Assembly (NCBI GenBank): GCA_027563935.2
Contig: CM050449.1
Location: 83,359,178 to 83,423,177 of the forward strand
Direction of reading: 5' to 3'
From: Costus lasius
Lineage: Eukaryota > Streptophyta > Magnoliopsida > Zingiberales > Costaceae
Length of the DNA stretch: 64,000 nucleotides
A model generated the notes under the pieces. The model was not told where the DNA came from and made no database searches. It saw nothing but the letters and a program-made list of their open reading frames with translations. The position numbers were made by a program, and so were the translations under genes. Below are positions 1 through 11,249 of the stretch, in pieces; position 1 is the stretch's first letter; every line of letters starts with the position of its first letter.

Positions 1-1802
1 TTTCTTCAAATTCTATAAACTAATTAACAAGGGATGAATGATTACAATTTATAGGCCACCCAGAGCCATGGGCAAAGGTGATATTTTACCCTAGGCAAAA
101 ATACAAAGATAGTGAGTATTTTAGCACTTTATTGTTGTGTGATCCTTTCCTTCTGGTGCCCGATTCATCTTGCTTTTGAATTTGAATTCTTGCCTTGTTT
201 GGTTGAGTGGATTTGTGTCTTGATTCATTAAACCTTGTTAAATTTTGAATTGCTTCCTTTCAAAGGCTTGGGCGGCTAAGAAACTTCCAAAGATGCTTCC
301 ACAAATCGGGCATCTAAATGAGGGATCCCTAAAATTGTGGATCTTGATTTGATCCATTGATGGCTTGGCACAAATATGTAAGGTGTTGGCTGGTTTTATT
401 CTGATTTCTATTCCTCCTTGAGTTGGTGCCTTGGCTTGATTTGGAATGGGAGTTGAGTTGGATGCAAGGGCTTCCTTCTTGAAGTCTTCAGTTGAAGTGG
501 TTAAGTGTTGACTTTCCATTTTGGAGCTCACTAGTTGAGTGACTGAGCTGAGCTTCTTGGAGTTGCCTAGAGTTGACTTGAGCTTGCCATATAAATTGTA
601 AATGCATAAGCACTACCCTAGTATGCAATGCAATTAAAATGCACAACTTGTCAAGGAGAACTACATGATATATCTGGAGGTGGAAAATGCCTAACCTACC
701 AATGCCATGCAATGCAAAAAAAAGAAGGAAAGTACAAATATGGACGGTGGCCTAGGATGGAAAGCCATATATTGAGGGCTTCCTCCTAGTCCTACTAGAT
801 CTCCTCGGAGCATGATCTGGTCCTCCATCATGACATCATATTTATATAGCTAGTAGTAATGATGTGTTACTGGATTCCTCTCATTGCTTATGATGATATG
901 TCCAGTTCATCAATGCCAACATCATATGGGATCTACAAGGTCACACACGCTAATACTTAGAGATCACAATGCATTTGAGAGCCTTTGATTGAATTATGGA
1001 TTAGTTTGAGTAAATTTTGAACAATAGAGGCTTCGGATCAAAGAAGGATCTAATGGTCAATTCATATGATTCAATATGCAAGAAGAATTGGGCTATGAGC
1101 TAGCCTATTATAGTGATATGGAGATGGTCATTGGGCTTTAGGTCCAACATGAGGGCAAGTAATAGGGCTTGAGGCACTTGTGAGGCTTACATAGGAGGCC
1201 AAGTGTACGAGAATGTCATAGATATACCTCATTGGGTGCATAGCCCAATGAGGGCTGAAGCAAGAGGTGCCTATAGGCGTATGGCTTTAGTAAAGTGGCA
1301 GAAAAAGAGGCTAGATCACCTCATTGGGTCAAGAGCCCAATGAACCTTGACAAAGGTGCCTACACCCTAAAGGGGAGGCATCAGGCGACCAACCATAAGA
1401 CCCAGGTGCAAGCTCCAAGCCTCGGTCACAAGGCTAAACGCTACTACTAAGCTGGGCACTCCTAGGTGACAGGCCTAGCAAGGTAGTGAATCCTTGATGG
1501 TTGAGGTGATAGTGAACAAAATTATGCTCAAAAGGAAATTCCTTCCCCCTCTTCCAATTTGTGTCTAGGTGCATAAATTAAGGCATGTACTAGTCAACCA
1601 AACAATAGGAGGGCGTCTATATTTGAATAAATAAGTAGGCAAGGGGTCGGACATTAATGCACCATTCGGTCTTCTCTCTCTATTCGACTGTCCCTCTCCC
1701 TCTACTCCTTGTGTGCCACCACCCTCCTCCTTCTCCCTCTCCATGCCATGAGCCATCAAGGAGATACCTCTCTTAGGCTGGGGTCCTTGCTCCTAAGGCT
1801 AG
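1..1802. other. Unassigned flanking sequence
   Basis: No recognisable element, LTR end or conserved domain is visible in most of this stretch. It holds one weak zinc-finger-like reading frame on the minus strand (238-531) and two similar short hairpins (1227-1253 and 1319-1343). It lies on the PBS side of the decayed minus-strand Tat-type LTR that begins at 1803, so it could be remnant internal sequence of that element, but no coding supports that. Confidence 0.4.
238..531 (-). CDS. Weak C2H2-finger-like open frame, probably not a functional gene
   Basis: A 97-codon frame opens with GTG; the first ATG is at codon 5. Its C-terminal third contains FRCPICGSIFGSF, which resembles the first half of a plant C2H2 zinc finger (C-x2-C followed by F-x-S-x2-A). 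The expected paired histidines are missing: the segment reads AAQAFERKQ where a QALGGH-type helix would be. The rest is polar and unrecognised. It could be a decayed zinc-finger gene fragment or a chance frame. No splice context or neighbouring exon was recognised. Confidence 0.15.
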   Translation of the reverse strand: MSSKMESQHLTTSTEDFKKEALASNSTPIPNQAKAPTQGGIEIRIKPANTLHICAKPSMDQIKIHNFRDPSFRCPICGSIFGSFLAAQAFERKQFKI

Positions 1803-1963
1803 TGATTGGCTCACAATAAGTGCATGGCCTATCGAAGTAATAAAATTATCATCCCAAAGGGACCAATTGCCAAATACCAACTAATTTGAAGATTATTATC
1901 TAGATGGATTAAAATAAAATTGTTTTAGAATCTAACAAAATTAAATTACTAAATTCTAGCATA
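1803..1963 (-). repeat. Tat/Athila-type LTR, 3' end segment (continues at 11472)
   Basis: Read on the minus strand, this segment matches the ends of the better preserved solo LTRs at 21982-23810 and 43715-45596. Shared landmarks in order are a GGTA-TT-GGCAA stretch, a TTTGTGG-like run, ATTACTTCGA and CATGCACTT near the terminus. The TRIM at 1964 interrupts it and the homology resumes at 11472. The terminus at 1803 (minus-strand ...CAATCA) is a best guess because no matching target duplication was found. Confidence 0.45.
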
Positions 1964-2125
1964 TGTAATACCCTAAGTATAGTCCCACATTGCAAGTGGG
2001 AGAAACTAGTATATAGTATATAAGGCTTAGTGGGTTTGCTTCTTAAGTATTTTAATAGATTGGGCCATGTTGCAAATCGGCTTCACCAAGTTAATGAATA
2101 GTTTGCTTACTAAGCGGGTCATAAT
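1964..2125 (+). repeat. TRIM-like element, 5' LTR
   Basis: It starts TGTAATACCCTAAGTATAG. The same start recurs at 11369 and, reversed, at 14301 and 14107. The LTR is about 163 bp and ends in CATAATA, with its last base and PBS after copia element A at 11250. The flanking five bases GCATA (1959-1963) and GCAGA (11472-11476) fit a target duplication with one change. The element has no coding capacity; such miniature LTR elements need proteins supplied from elsewhere. Confidence 0.7.
2121..2125 (+). repeat. Target-site duplication of copia element A (left)
   Basis: ATAAT immediately precedes the TG of the 5' LTR and is repeated exactly at 11245-11249 after the 3' LTR. This fixes both element ends. 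Confidence 0.95.
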
Positions 2126-3809
2126 TGTTGGGGTATGCCCTTAAGGCTAATGTTTGAGGCCTTGGGAATGTATCAGTATCATGTAATAAACTCTTATGTT
2201 TATAAAGGCATGGTTGTTATTCAGTTTGTTACATTGTCTGCTGCAATAGGTGTACTTCTGAATAATGTCTCAAAGCTGTTTAGCTAGGCTGACATGCAGT
2301 TAAGTCCTTAGTCGATATATCTTGGTGAACATGAGACAGCCTTGATATGGTTAAGACTAATATGTGTTCTAATCTTATAGGATGCTTCGAGCATGGAATA
2401 AGATGTAGACCCATGGGTACATTGGATGTACTGGACAGACCTTACTAGGATATTCAATTGCTTGTCACAATATGAATAATCCTTGATTGCGACAAGTGGC
2501 ACATTTCCTCTGACTTGAGATCACTTGTGTTTTCTAAATGATGATTGTCATTGTTTTGAGGTAGTTCAATATCATTTGAAACATAATGGTTATAGACTAT
2601 CTTGGATGGTGAGCTTGAATCAGGTTAGGGCACTAGTGATAGATATAGGATTGCCGTCTCCTTGTTTAAGGAGTGTGATGTTCTAAAGGGCCCCCCTGGA
2701 TGAGATGATTGAGAAAGTGTATGGCCATACCCAGATGACTATGATCATCTGATCTAATCATGCTCATCATATTGGAGCTACAAGCTTGACACGCTTGTCC
2801 AATAAGAACATCCAGTGGCAAAGGAAATTTGCATGCCTTGTGAATTGGATTCACACTTGTGCTGTGGTTTGGGTGTAGTCTTGGAAGACTCTTTCCTTTA
2901 TATCGGGAGACAGTGATGTGTTGCTAGATACCCCTCACTGATCGTGATAATGTGAGTTATCGTTACCGACATTTAAAGGAAACCCTCAGGGTCGCACAAA
3001 TTGATGATATGGCTTACTTAAGTCAGATCGTGTGGACTGAATTATTTGGGTTCAGTTTAAAGGGATTTGATCTCTGATTGTAAGTGAGATCTGGTCTGAT
3101 CATGTTTGATTGATTAGGGCTTGAGATCGGTAAGCTTCGATCGAGAGAATAGATGCTAGATCAGTGAGATCGGGAGCATCAAGAGATGAACGGTTAGATC
3201 TGGAGCCTTAGGGTTTAATTATGATCTAGACCAGAGGGCTTGGTTTAATTTGGTATTTGAACCAAATTTAATTGAACCAGCTCATTACTTGAGCGCATGG
3301 TTCAAAAGATCAGAGATTTGCGCTTGGGTAAACTCATGGGCGCATGAGGAGAAGTGGTTTACTAATTTTAGAAGCCATGACTTCTAAATCGTGACCACGC
3401 CTCACGTTGAGATGATCATGCTCTATTCTCGCCTCTCACTTCCTCTTTGCGGCGCTTCCTTGGGTGGCAACTTTTTCACGCATTGGAGAAGGATTCGAAA
3501 AGGAGAGAACTCTCATCTCATTCCCTTCAACCGATCAAGGACCTTTTGAAGAGCTTTGCTAGCACAAAGATTCAAAGGAGCAAGCCATATTCATTTGTGT
3601 GCGTCACCTTTGGAGAAGGAACATTTGCGCCTTTCCTTCCAAGGCACCATCCGATCGATGGCAATGGTATGAATCTAATCTGATTTATACATTATAAGGA
3701 GTTGATCACATGAACTTACATTCGATCTTTTGAAACCCTAAGATTCCGCTAGAAAATTATTGTTGCGCCTCCTATTAGGGTTTCCCCCTTCAGTTCTAGG
3801 GGACTTTCA
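2126..3809 (+). repeat. Copia A 5' LTR
   Basis: It spans TGTTGGGG to CA and equals the 3' LTR in length (1684 bp). Differences seen by eye include T/C at about 2286, T/C at about 2447, G/A at about 2864, T/C at about 2946 and G/A at about 3467. Short conserved antisense frames inside it (for example 2308-2502 and 2666-2854) also occur in the B LTR but show no domain. Confidence 0.95.
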
Positions 3810-3811
3810 AT

Positions 3812-3824
3812 TGGTATCAGAGCC
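3812..3824 (+). other. Primer-binding site (iMet tRNA type), copia A
   Basis: TGGTATCAGAGCC lies two bases after the 5' LTR. It is the usual complement of the 3' end of plant initiator methionine tRNA, where minus-strand DNA synthesis starts. Confidence 0.9.
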
Positions 3825-4702
3825 AAGTTGTTATTGTATGTTCATATGATTGCTTCATGTTACTGTGTGATCCTTATTTGCGATGCATAGATCTAATTGT
3901 CATCACATACGAAACTACATGCTAGTTTTTTAGATGTTGGCGCATGTGTATTTTCATGTTTATGTAGGCGCTTGTTAAAGTCTTTGTTTTGTCAAAAACT
4001 TGTATCATGCGTGCTCCACATTAGATCTAAGGCCTTACTTTAAACCCTTAGACGGGTTATTAGGGTTGAAGTCATCCCCTAGGTTAGATCCAGATAGTCT
4101 GATCAGACCATCTGACAGCCTTGATGGGTTGACCAGATAGCACCTGTGCGCAAGCACCTGGTGGCTATAGGTCGACTGCAGACAGGCGTGTAGCGATGTC
4201 TGGTTGAGACAACTAATGAACGCACATGAGTTAGGCCCGGGGTCACACCCGCTTGCCAGACCTCATAGTGGTCGTTCAGCCCTGGCGCATGCATGGTTGA
4301 CCACTGGGTCAACTCAAGTCAGTTACGACTTGGTGCATGCAAGGGCAATGGATCTGACTAGGTTGGATGAGTGGATCCCTAGTAATGGACCGTTGTAAGG
4401 TAGTAGGGCATATAAGGAAAATAAAATTGATGCCAATGGGTTTTTCCAAAAAAAAATTTTATTTTCTTGAAAGGATCACATGTTTGATTGTGGCATATGC
4501 TTGTTTATTTATTCTTATGTGGGCTGCCCATGTTAAATGTGTGCTGTGCTGGGGCCTGCGTGCCTGTATTAAAGTTGTAAATTAATTATTGTGATCTGCG
4601 TATCACATTGTATTTAATTTATAAAGTGTAATTGACCTGCGTGTCAATCTTGTCTAGATAGATTAATTTGTAAGTTAATCAGACAAGAGCACAGAGCACA
4701 CT

Positions 4703-4759
4703 TGGCAGAGGCGCTTGCAGCAGAGGCTTGACCAGGTGGGAGGTCCAGGGTTCGACTCT
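4703..4759 (+). promoter_or_regulatory. tRNA-like A-box/B-box pair in copia leader
   Basis: TGGCAGAGGCG (4703-4713) resembles a polymerase III A box. GGTTCGACTCT (4749-4759) resembles a B box and lies in a T-arm-like hairpin (GGTCCAG pairing with CTGGGACC around TTCGA). Element B keeps both motifs (about 30362-30372 and 30398-30408) despite an internal deletion. It could be a relic of a captured tRNA or SINE. No transcription evidence is available. Confidence 0.35.
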
Positions 4760-5103
4760 GGGACCAGGCGCATTTTCCCTGGTAGGCGCACCTGAGCTGC
4801 AGATGGCGCTTGGGCCCTGGTTTGGGCCAAATGAGCAGCAAAAGTCCCATGAAGAAAAGCAAGTGAAGACTTAAGTTAATTAAGGTCTTACTTAGGCTAT
4901 GGGCTTTTACCACATAAGATCCATGCTTTCTTTTATTGTTTATATAAGTAGAACAGCATGATTTATTTATCTTCTGCTATCACCATAGGAATTGCATGAT
5001 AGTGAAGAAGATAAAAGACCGTTAAAATCCAACGCTAAAATATCAAGCTCGTAAGCCTTCTGACGCGAAACCTCACTGTTCTGATTATCGTTGGAGCCGT
5101 GTT

Positions 5104-5122
5104 GTACCCACTCAGTGGGCAC
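5104..5122 (+). other. Leader hairpin 1 of copia A
   Basis: GTACCCACTCAGTGGGCAC folds as GT, an A/C mismatch, a CCCAC/GTGGG stem and a TCA loop. A second hairpin of identical layout at 5313-5331 has CCAAC/GTTGG, a compensating pair change. The same two hairpins occur in element B at 30752-30770 and 30961-30979. Confidence 0.6.
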
Positions 5123-5312
5123 GTCCATCTATCTTCAGACGGTGCTGGATTACACCTGCGTGTTACAGAGAAGGGATTTATCGCTTCTCGTTGCTCAGCA
5201 TAGCACGTGGTGGTCCAGGGAGTAGGTCGGGTCAGCTTGACCATGTAGGCTACATATGTGGCGCATATGGTAGCGCATGGAGGCAGCCATCTGTGGGGTC
5301 AGAGATTGTGTT

Positions 5313-5331
5313 GTACCAACTCAGTTGGCAC
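5313..5331 (+). other. Leader hairpin 2 of copia A
   Basis: GTACCAACTCAGTTGGCAC has the same mismatch position and loop as hairpin 1, with one C:G pair replaced by A:T. A dimerisation or packaging role is an inference from its position between primer site and gag. Confidence 0.6.
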
Positions 5332-5638
5332 AGTCTGCTGGATTGCCCAGATGAAGGGGAATCGCACGGGTTGGCGATTGGCTGGAACAGCCTACCAGAG
5401 ATTAGTGCTTGTACTCTCTGTGCATCATATCTCGCCTGAGCGGGACGCGGAGACCAAGTATGAAATCTGGATCCCAACTCACTAAAAGAGTTCTACTCTT
5501 TCGGGCTGTTTTTGCTGGATTTTTCAGCCAGATAAAATAGTGAGAAAAAGAATCATTCTTAAGTCCTGATTGATTCTTAACATTGATACTGACCTTGCTG
5601 TTCTTGCATTGTTGTAGATACCTGCAGCAACGAACACC

Positions 5639-8600
5639 ATGAGCTTCAATGTGCGATCCCTACTGGAAAGGGAGAAGTTTGCTGGGCCGAACTTCTCAGA
5701 CTGGTACGGACACCTTAAGATTGTTCTTAAGGCAGAGAGGAAACTGTATGTCCTCGAGACGGCTATACCGCCTCAGCCCGCTCCGAACGCCGCAAGGGCG
5801 GTTCGGGAAGCTTATGAAAAGCACGTCAATGATAGCATTGATGTCGCTTGCCTGATGCTAGCGTCTATGACGCCACCGCTGCAGCGTCAGCATGAGGATA
5901 TGTATGCTATACAAATTATAGCAAACCTCAAGATGCTGTATGCTGCACAGGCGAGGACAGAACGCTATAATCTGACAAAGCTGTTCTTCCAGAGCAAACT
6001 GGCTGAAGGGAGCCCAGTGGGAGCTCACGTGCTCAAGATGATTGGGCACAAGGAGGCTCTAGAGAAACTGGGGCATACCATCAATCAGGAGCTTGCTGTA
6101 GACATTATTCTGCAGTCTCTCCCGCCCTCTTTCGATGCGTTCATCATTAACTTTAATATGAACAAAATCGACTGTACTCCGGCAGAGCTGCTGAATATGC
6201 TCTTGACTACTGAGGAGACTCTGAAGGGAAAGCCTTCGACCTCTGTCTTAATGGTTCCTTCTAGGAACAAGAAGAAGGGGAAGAAGGGCAAGGCCCCTGT
6301 CAAGAGTTACAGCAAGGCTCTGAAGCAAAAAGTTAAGCGGTCAAAGGAATACAGATGTTTCCACTGTGGCCAGCTGGGTCACTGGAAAAAGGACTGTAAA
6401 GCGCTCCAAGGAGACAAGAGGGGAAGCATCACTTCTGGCTCAGGTATTTACGTGACGGAAGTCATGGTTTCATCTTCTTCTATTTCATGGGTGTTGGACA
6501 CTGAATGTGGAGTTCACATTTGTTCAAATGTACAGGAACTCAAGAGAAGAAGACAGGTGGGACAGCATGAGGTGGACCTACGAGTTGGAAACGGGGCACG
6601 GGTTGCTGCTGTTGCTGTAGGAGACTATTTCATCTCTTTACCATCTGGACTTGTGTTAGAATTAAACAGTTGTTACTTTGTTCCAAGTATTACTAAAAAT
6701 ATTATCTCTATTCCTGCTCTTGTCAGGAAAGGGTTTTCCTTTGAATGCAATATTTCAAAGTGTATTCTTACTTTAGATAATATTGTTTATGCTACTGGTT
6801 CAATTAACAATGGGTTATTCATGTTGGACATGGAATGTTCTATACACAATATTGATAATAAGAAAGCCAAATATGCTGATGACAGCACCTTGCTATGGCA
6901 TAGTCGTTTAGGCCATATTAACAAGAAACGCATTAAGCGGTTGCATGATTATGGACTGCTGGGATCATTCTCCTATGAGGAGATTGATACATGCAAAGCT
7001 TGTTTAATGGGTAAAATGATGAAGTCACCTTTTCCCCACAAAGGTCAAAGGGCTTCAGGTTTACTTGACCTTATACACAGTGATGTGTGTGGGCCATTTA
7101 GTAAACATGCCAGAGGTGGCTATCAATACTTCATCACCTTCACTGATGATTTCAGTAGGTACGGTTATGTCTATCTGATGAGACATAAGAGTGAATCTTT
7201 TGACAAGTTCAAAGAATTCAAGAATGAAGTACAGAATCAGCTAGGCCGACATATCAAGGCACTTCGTTCTGATCGAGGTGGAGAATACCTAAGTCGAGAG
7301 TTTACTGACTATCTGAAGGAGTGTGGGATTATCTCACAGCTCACTCCGCCAGGAACACCACAATGGAATGGTGTGTCCGAGAGGAGAAATAGAACGTTAC
7401 TTGATATGGTTCGTTCTATGATGAGTCAGGCTGCTCTACCTTACTCCTTTTGGGGATTTGCACTGGAGACAGCTGCAAAGGTACTAAACCGAGTGCCATC
7501 CAAGGCAGTTTCAAAGACGCCATATGAGTTATGGTATGGGAAACAGCCGAGCTTAACATTTATCAGGATCTGGGGCTGCGAGGCTTATGTCAAAAAGCTC
7601 GCCTCTGGGAAACTAGAGAGCAGATCTGAGAAATGTATCTTTGTCGGTTACCCTAAGGAAACTAAGGGTTATTATTTCTACGATCCCAAAGAGAACAAAG
7701 TATTTGTTGCTCGGACGGCCATATTTCTTGAGAAGGAGTTTCTTCTGCAAGAGGCCAGTGGGAGAGAAATAAAGCTGGATGAGAATCCAGAGGAAGGAAA
7801 AAGTGGTCAAGCACAGTTGGATGAGCCTGAGCCGGTAGAACAGGTTACTGAACAACCTGAGGCTCAGATATCACGGGAACCGCGAAGATCGGGAAGGATC
7901 CGTCGACAGCCTGAGCGCTATGACGGAGTCTACATCATTGATCATGATGAACCCCTCACTTATGCGGATGCGGTCAGTGGACCGGAGTCAGCGAGATGGC
8001 TTGAAGCTATGCGCACCGAGATGGACTCCATGTCAGATAACCGAGTCTGGGATTTGGTTGATCCGCCTCTGGGAGTAATCCCTATAGGTTGTAAATGGAT
8101 CTTCAAGAAGAAGATTGAAGATTATGATGAAACTTTCTACGGGATAACGTGGTTACCTATAAAGGCAGGCTAGTTGCGAAAGGTTTCAAACAAATCTACG
8201 GGATAGATTATGATGAAACTTTCTCACCTGTAGCCATGTTTAAGTCTATTCGGATTCTTTTCGCGATAGCAGCATATTACGATTATGAGATCTGGCAGAT
8301 GGATGTGAAAACGGCTTTCCTTAATGGAAATCTGGATGAGGATGTGTATATGACACAACCAGAAGGTTTCACTAATCCATCAGATCGTCATAAAATATGC
8401 AAGTTAAAGAAGTCTATTTATGGACTCAAACAAGCATCAAGAAGCTGGAATATTCGTTTTGATGAATCAGTCACTGAATTTGGTTTCATCAAGAACAAAG
8501 ATGACCCGTGTGTATATAAGAGGTTTAGTAGGAGCGTGATTACTTTCCTAGTCCTCTACGTCGATGATATCTTGATCATTGGAAACGACATTCCTGAAAT

Positions 8601-9540
8601 GCATGCCGTAAAGGCATGGCTAAGGAAATGTTTCTAGATGAAAGATCTTGGAGAAGCAGCCTATGTATTAGGTGTGAAGATCTACAGGGATAGATCTAAG
8701 AGGCTTCTCGGGCTGTGCCAGAGTACTTACATCGATAAAGTCCTGGAGAGATTTCATTTAGAGAATTCTAAAAGAGGATATCTTCCAGTCAAACATGGTC
8801 TGAATCTTTCGAAGAGTCAGTGTCCACAAACACAGACTGAGAAAGATGAAATGGACAATACGCCTTATGCTTCGGCTATTGGGTCCATAATGTATGCGAT
8901 GTTGTGTACTCGCCCAGACGTCGCTTACGGGTTAAGCGTGACCAGTCGGTTCCAAGGTAATCCAGGTATGGCGCACTGGATTGCAGTCAAGAACATTTTA
9001 AAATATCTGCGGAGGACCAAAGATATGTTCTTGATATATGGTGGTCAGGAAGAACTCAGTATTGAAGGATATACTGACGCTTCGTTCCAGTCTGACCAGG
9101 ATGATTTCCGATCGCAATCAGGCTATATTTTTAGCTTGAATGGAGGAGCGGTGGTGTGGAAGAGTTTCAAACAGTCAATCATTGCTGATTCCACAACAGA
9201 AGCCGAGTATGTTGCAGCCTCGGAAGCATCCAAGGAGGCAGTGTGGATTCGTAAGTTCGTTCAGGAACTTGGTGTTGTTCCTTCGAGTGCAGATCCTTTG
9301 GTTATCTTTTGTGATAACACTGGAGCAATCGCACAAGCAAAGGAACCACGGTCGCACCAGAAGTCCAAGCACATACAGAGACGGTTTCATTTGATCCGGG
9401 AGATCATTGATCCTGGCGAGATCAAAGTCTGCAAGGTTCATACAGATGACAATCTGGCAGACCCGCTTACTAAGCCTCTGGCGCAGCAGAAGCATGAGAA
9501 GCACTGTAATAATATGGGTTTGAGTTTTCTCAACCATTAG
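5639..9540 (+). pseudogene. Copia A gag-pol polyprotein, broken in RT
   Basis: The frame starts at ATG 5639 (MSFNVRSLLEREKF). Gag runs to a single CCHC zinc knuckle at residues 240-253 (C-x2-C-x4-H-x4-C). Protease follows at residue 287, where the usual D-T/S-G reads DTE. The integrase zinc region starts with HSRLGH at residue 421 and the catalytic triad is D482, D545, E581 with the expected 35-residue gap. RT begins near residue 784 and loses frame at 8119-8146, where 11 bases present in B are replaced by 28 bases copied from just downstream; that frame stops at 8171-8173. The correct RT frame resumes near 8147 and holds YVDD at 8557-8568. A TAG at 8635-8637 replaces a CAG glutamine codon kept in B. 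RNase H (TDAS near 9073, TTEAEY, FCDN) ends at 9540. Confidence 0.95.
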
Positions 9541-9548
9541 ATTAAGTG

Positions 9549-9560
9549 CAAGTGGGAGAT
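9549..9560 (+). other. Polypurine tract, copia A
   Basis: CAAGTGGGAGAT abuts the 3' LTR and primes plus-strand DNA in LTR elements. The same tract precedes the LTRs of B (38580-38591), E (25202-25213) and, reversed, F (41044-41055). Confidence 0.85.
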
Positions 9561-11244
9561 TGTTGGGGTATGCCCTTAAGGCTAATGTTTGAGGCCTTGG
9601 GAATGTATCAGTATCATGTAATAAACTCTTATGTTTATAAAGGCATGGTTGTTATTCAGTTTGTTACATTGTCTGCTGCAATAGGTGTACTTCTGAATAA
9701 TGTCTCAAAGCTGTTCAGCTAGGCTGACATGCAGTTAAGTCCTTAGTCGATATATCTTGGTGAACATGAGACAGCCTTGATATGGTTAAGACTAATATGT
9801 GTTCTAATCTTATAGGATGCTTCGAGCATGGAATAAGATGTAGACCCATGGGTACATTGGATGTACTGGACAGACCCTACTAGGATATTCAATTGCTTGT
9901 CACAATATGAATAATCCTTGATTGCGACAAGTGGCACATTTCCTCTGACTTGAGATCACTTGTGTTTTCTAAATGATGATTGTCATTGTTTTGAGGTAGT
10001 TCAATATCATTTGAAACATAATGGTTATAGACTATCTTGGATGGTGAGCTTGAATCAGGTTAGGGCACTAGTGATAGATATAGGATTGCCGTCTCCTTGT
10101 TTAAGGAGTGTGATGTTCTAAAGGGCCCCCCTGGATGAGATGATTGAGAAAGTGTATGGCCATACCCAGATGACTATGATCATCTGATCTAATCATGCTC
10201 ATCATATTGGAGCTACAAGCTTGACACGCTTGTCCAATAAGAACATCCAGTGGCAAAGGAAATTTGCATGCCTTGTGAATTGGATTCACACTTGTGCTAT
10301 GGTTTGGGTGTAGTCTTGGAAGACTCTTTCCTTTATATCGGGAGACAGTGATGTGTTGCTAGATACCCCTCACTGATCGTGATAACGTGAGTTATCGTTA
10401 CCGACATTTAAAGGAAACCCTCAGGGTCGCACAAATTGATGACATGGCTTACTTAAGTCAGATCGTGTGGACTGAATTATTTGGGTTCAGTTTAAAGGGA
10501 TTTGATCTCTGATTGTAAGTGAGATCTAGTCTGATCATGTTTGATTGATTAGGGCTTGAGATCGGTAAGCTTCGATCGAGAGAATAGATGCTAGATCAGT
10601 GAGATCGGGAGCATCAAGAGATGAACGGTTAGATCTGGAGCCTTAGGGTTTAATTATGATCTAGACCAGAGGGCTTGGTTTAATTTGGTATTTGAACCAA
10701 ATTTAATTGAACCAGCTCATTACTTGAGCGCATGGTTCAAAAGATCAGAGATTTGCGCTTGGGTAAACTCATGGGCGCATGAGGAGAAGTAGTTTACTAA
10801 TTTTAGAAGCCATGACTTCTAAATCGTGACCACGCCTCACGTTGAGATGATCATGCTCTATTCTCGCCTCTCACTTCCTCTTTGCGGCGCTTCCTTGGGT
10901 GGCGACTTTTTCACGCATTGGAGAAGGATTCGAAAAGGAGAGAACTCTCATCTCATTCCCTTCAACCGATCAAGGACCTTTTGAAGAGCTTTGCTAGCAC
11001 AAAGATTCAAAGGAGCAAGCCATATTCATTTGTGTGCGTCACCTTTGGAGAAGGAACATTTGCGCCTTTCCTTCCAAGGCACCATCCGATCGATGGCAAT
11101 GGTATGAATCTAATCTGATTTATACATTATAAGGAGTTGATCACATGAACTTACATTCGATCTTTTGAAACCCTAAGATTCCGCTAGAAAATTATTGTTG
11201 CGCCTCCTATTAGGGTTTCCCCCTTCAGTTCTAGGGGACTTTCA
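9561..11244 (+). repeat. Copia A 3' LTR
   Basis: It runs from TGTTGGGG to TTTCA, 1684 bp, nearly identical to the 5' copy and followed by the ATAAT duplication at 11245-11249. Confidence 0.95.
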
Positions 11245-11249
11245 ATAAT

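Larger units (their letters stand above)
3825..5638 (+). other. Copia A untranslated leader (about 1.8 kb)
   Basis: This long leader between primer site and gag is conserved in element B (29487-31285). It carries a polymerase III A/B-box-like module near 4703-4759 and two related hairpins at 5104-5122 and 5313-5331. Open frames across 5191-5485 are also found in B, but they overlap the hairpins and have no recognisable domain. Leaders of LTR elements commonly hold packaging and dimerisation signals; the hairpins are candidates for that role. Confidence 0.7.
2126..11244 (+). mobile_element. Full-length Ty1/copia retrotransposon, element A
   Basis: The element has two 1684 bp LTRs (2126-3809 and 9561-11244) beginning TGTTGGGG and ending TTTCA. 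It is bounded by the 5 bp duplication ATAAT. Order inside: iMet primer site, 1.8 kb leader, gag, protease, integrase, reverse transcriptase, RNase H, polypurine tract. Integrase before RT defines Ty1/copia. By eye the LTRs differ at about eight positions, all transitions, so insertion is recent. The polyprotein is nonetheless broken by a templated insertion (8119-8146) and a stop codon (8635-8637), so this copy is probably not autonomous. It lies inside the 5' LTR of a TRIM. Its closest relative in the window is element B. Confidence 0.95.

Noticed and set aside
1964..2125. Cassandra-type TRIM with a 5S rRNA domain
   Set aside because: The LTR is only about 163 bp and I could not find a 120-base 5S-like segment or its internal promoter boxes.
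2308..2854. Minus-strand frames recurring in all copia A and B LTRs
   Set aside because: Conserved because the LTRs are young copies of each other; no domain, and they lie antisense to the LTR transcript.
5191..5485. Frames in the copia leader shared by A and B
   Set aside because: They overlap the structured leader hairpins and show no recognisable protein feature; an upstream ORF role cannot be shown.
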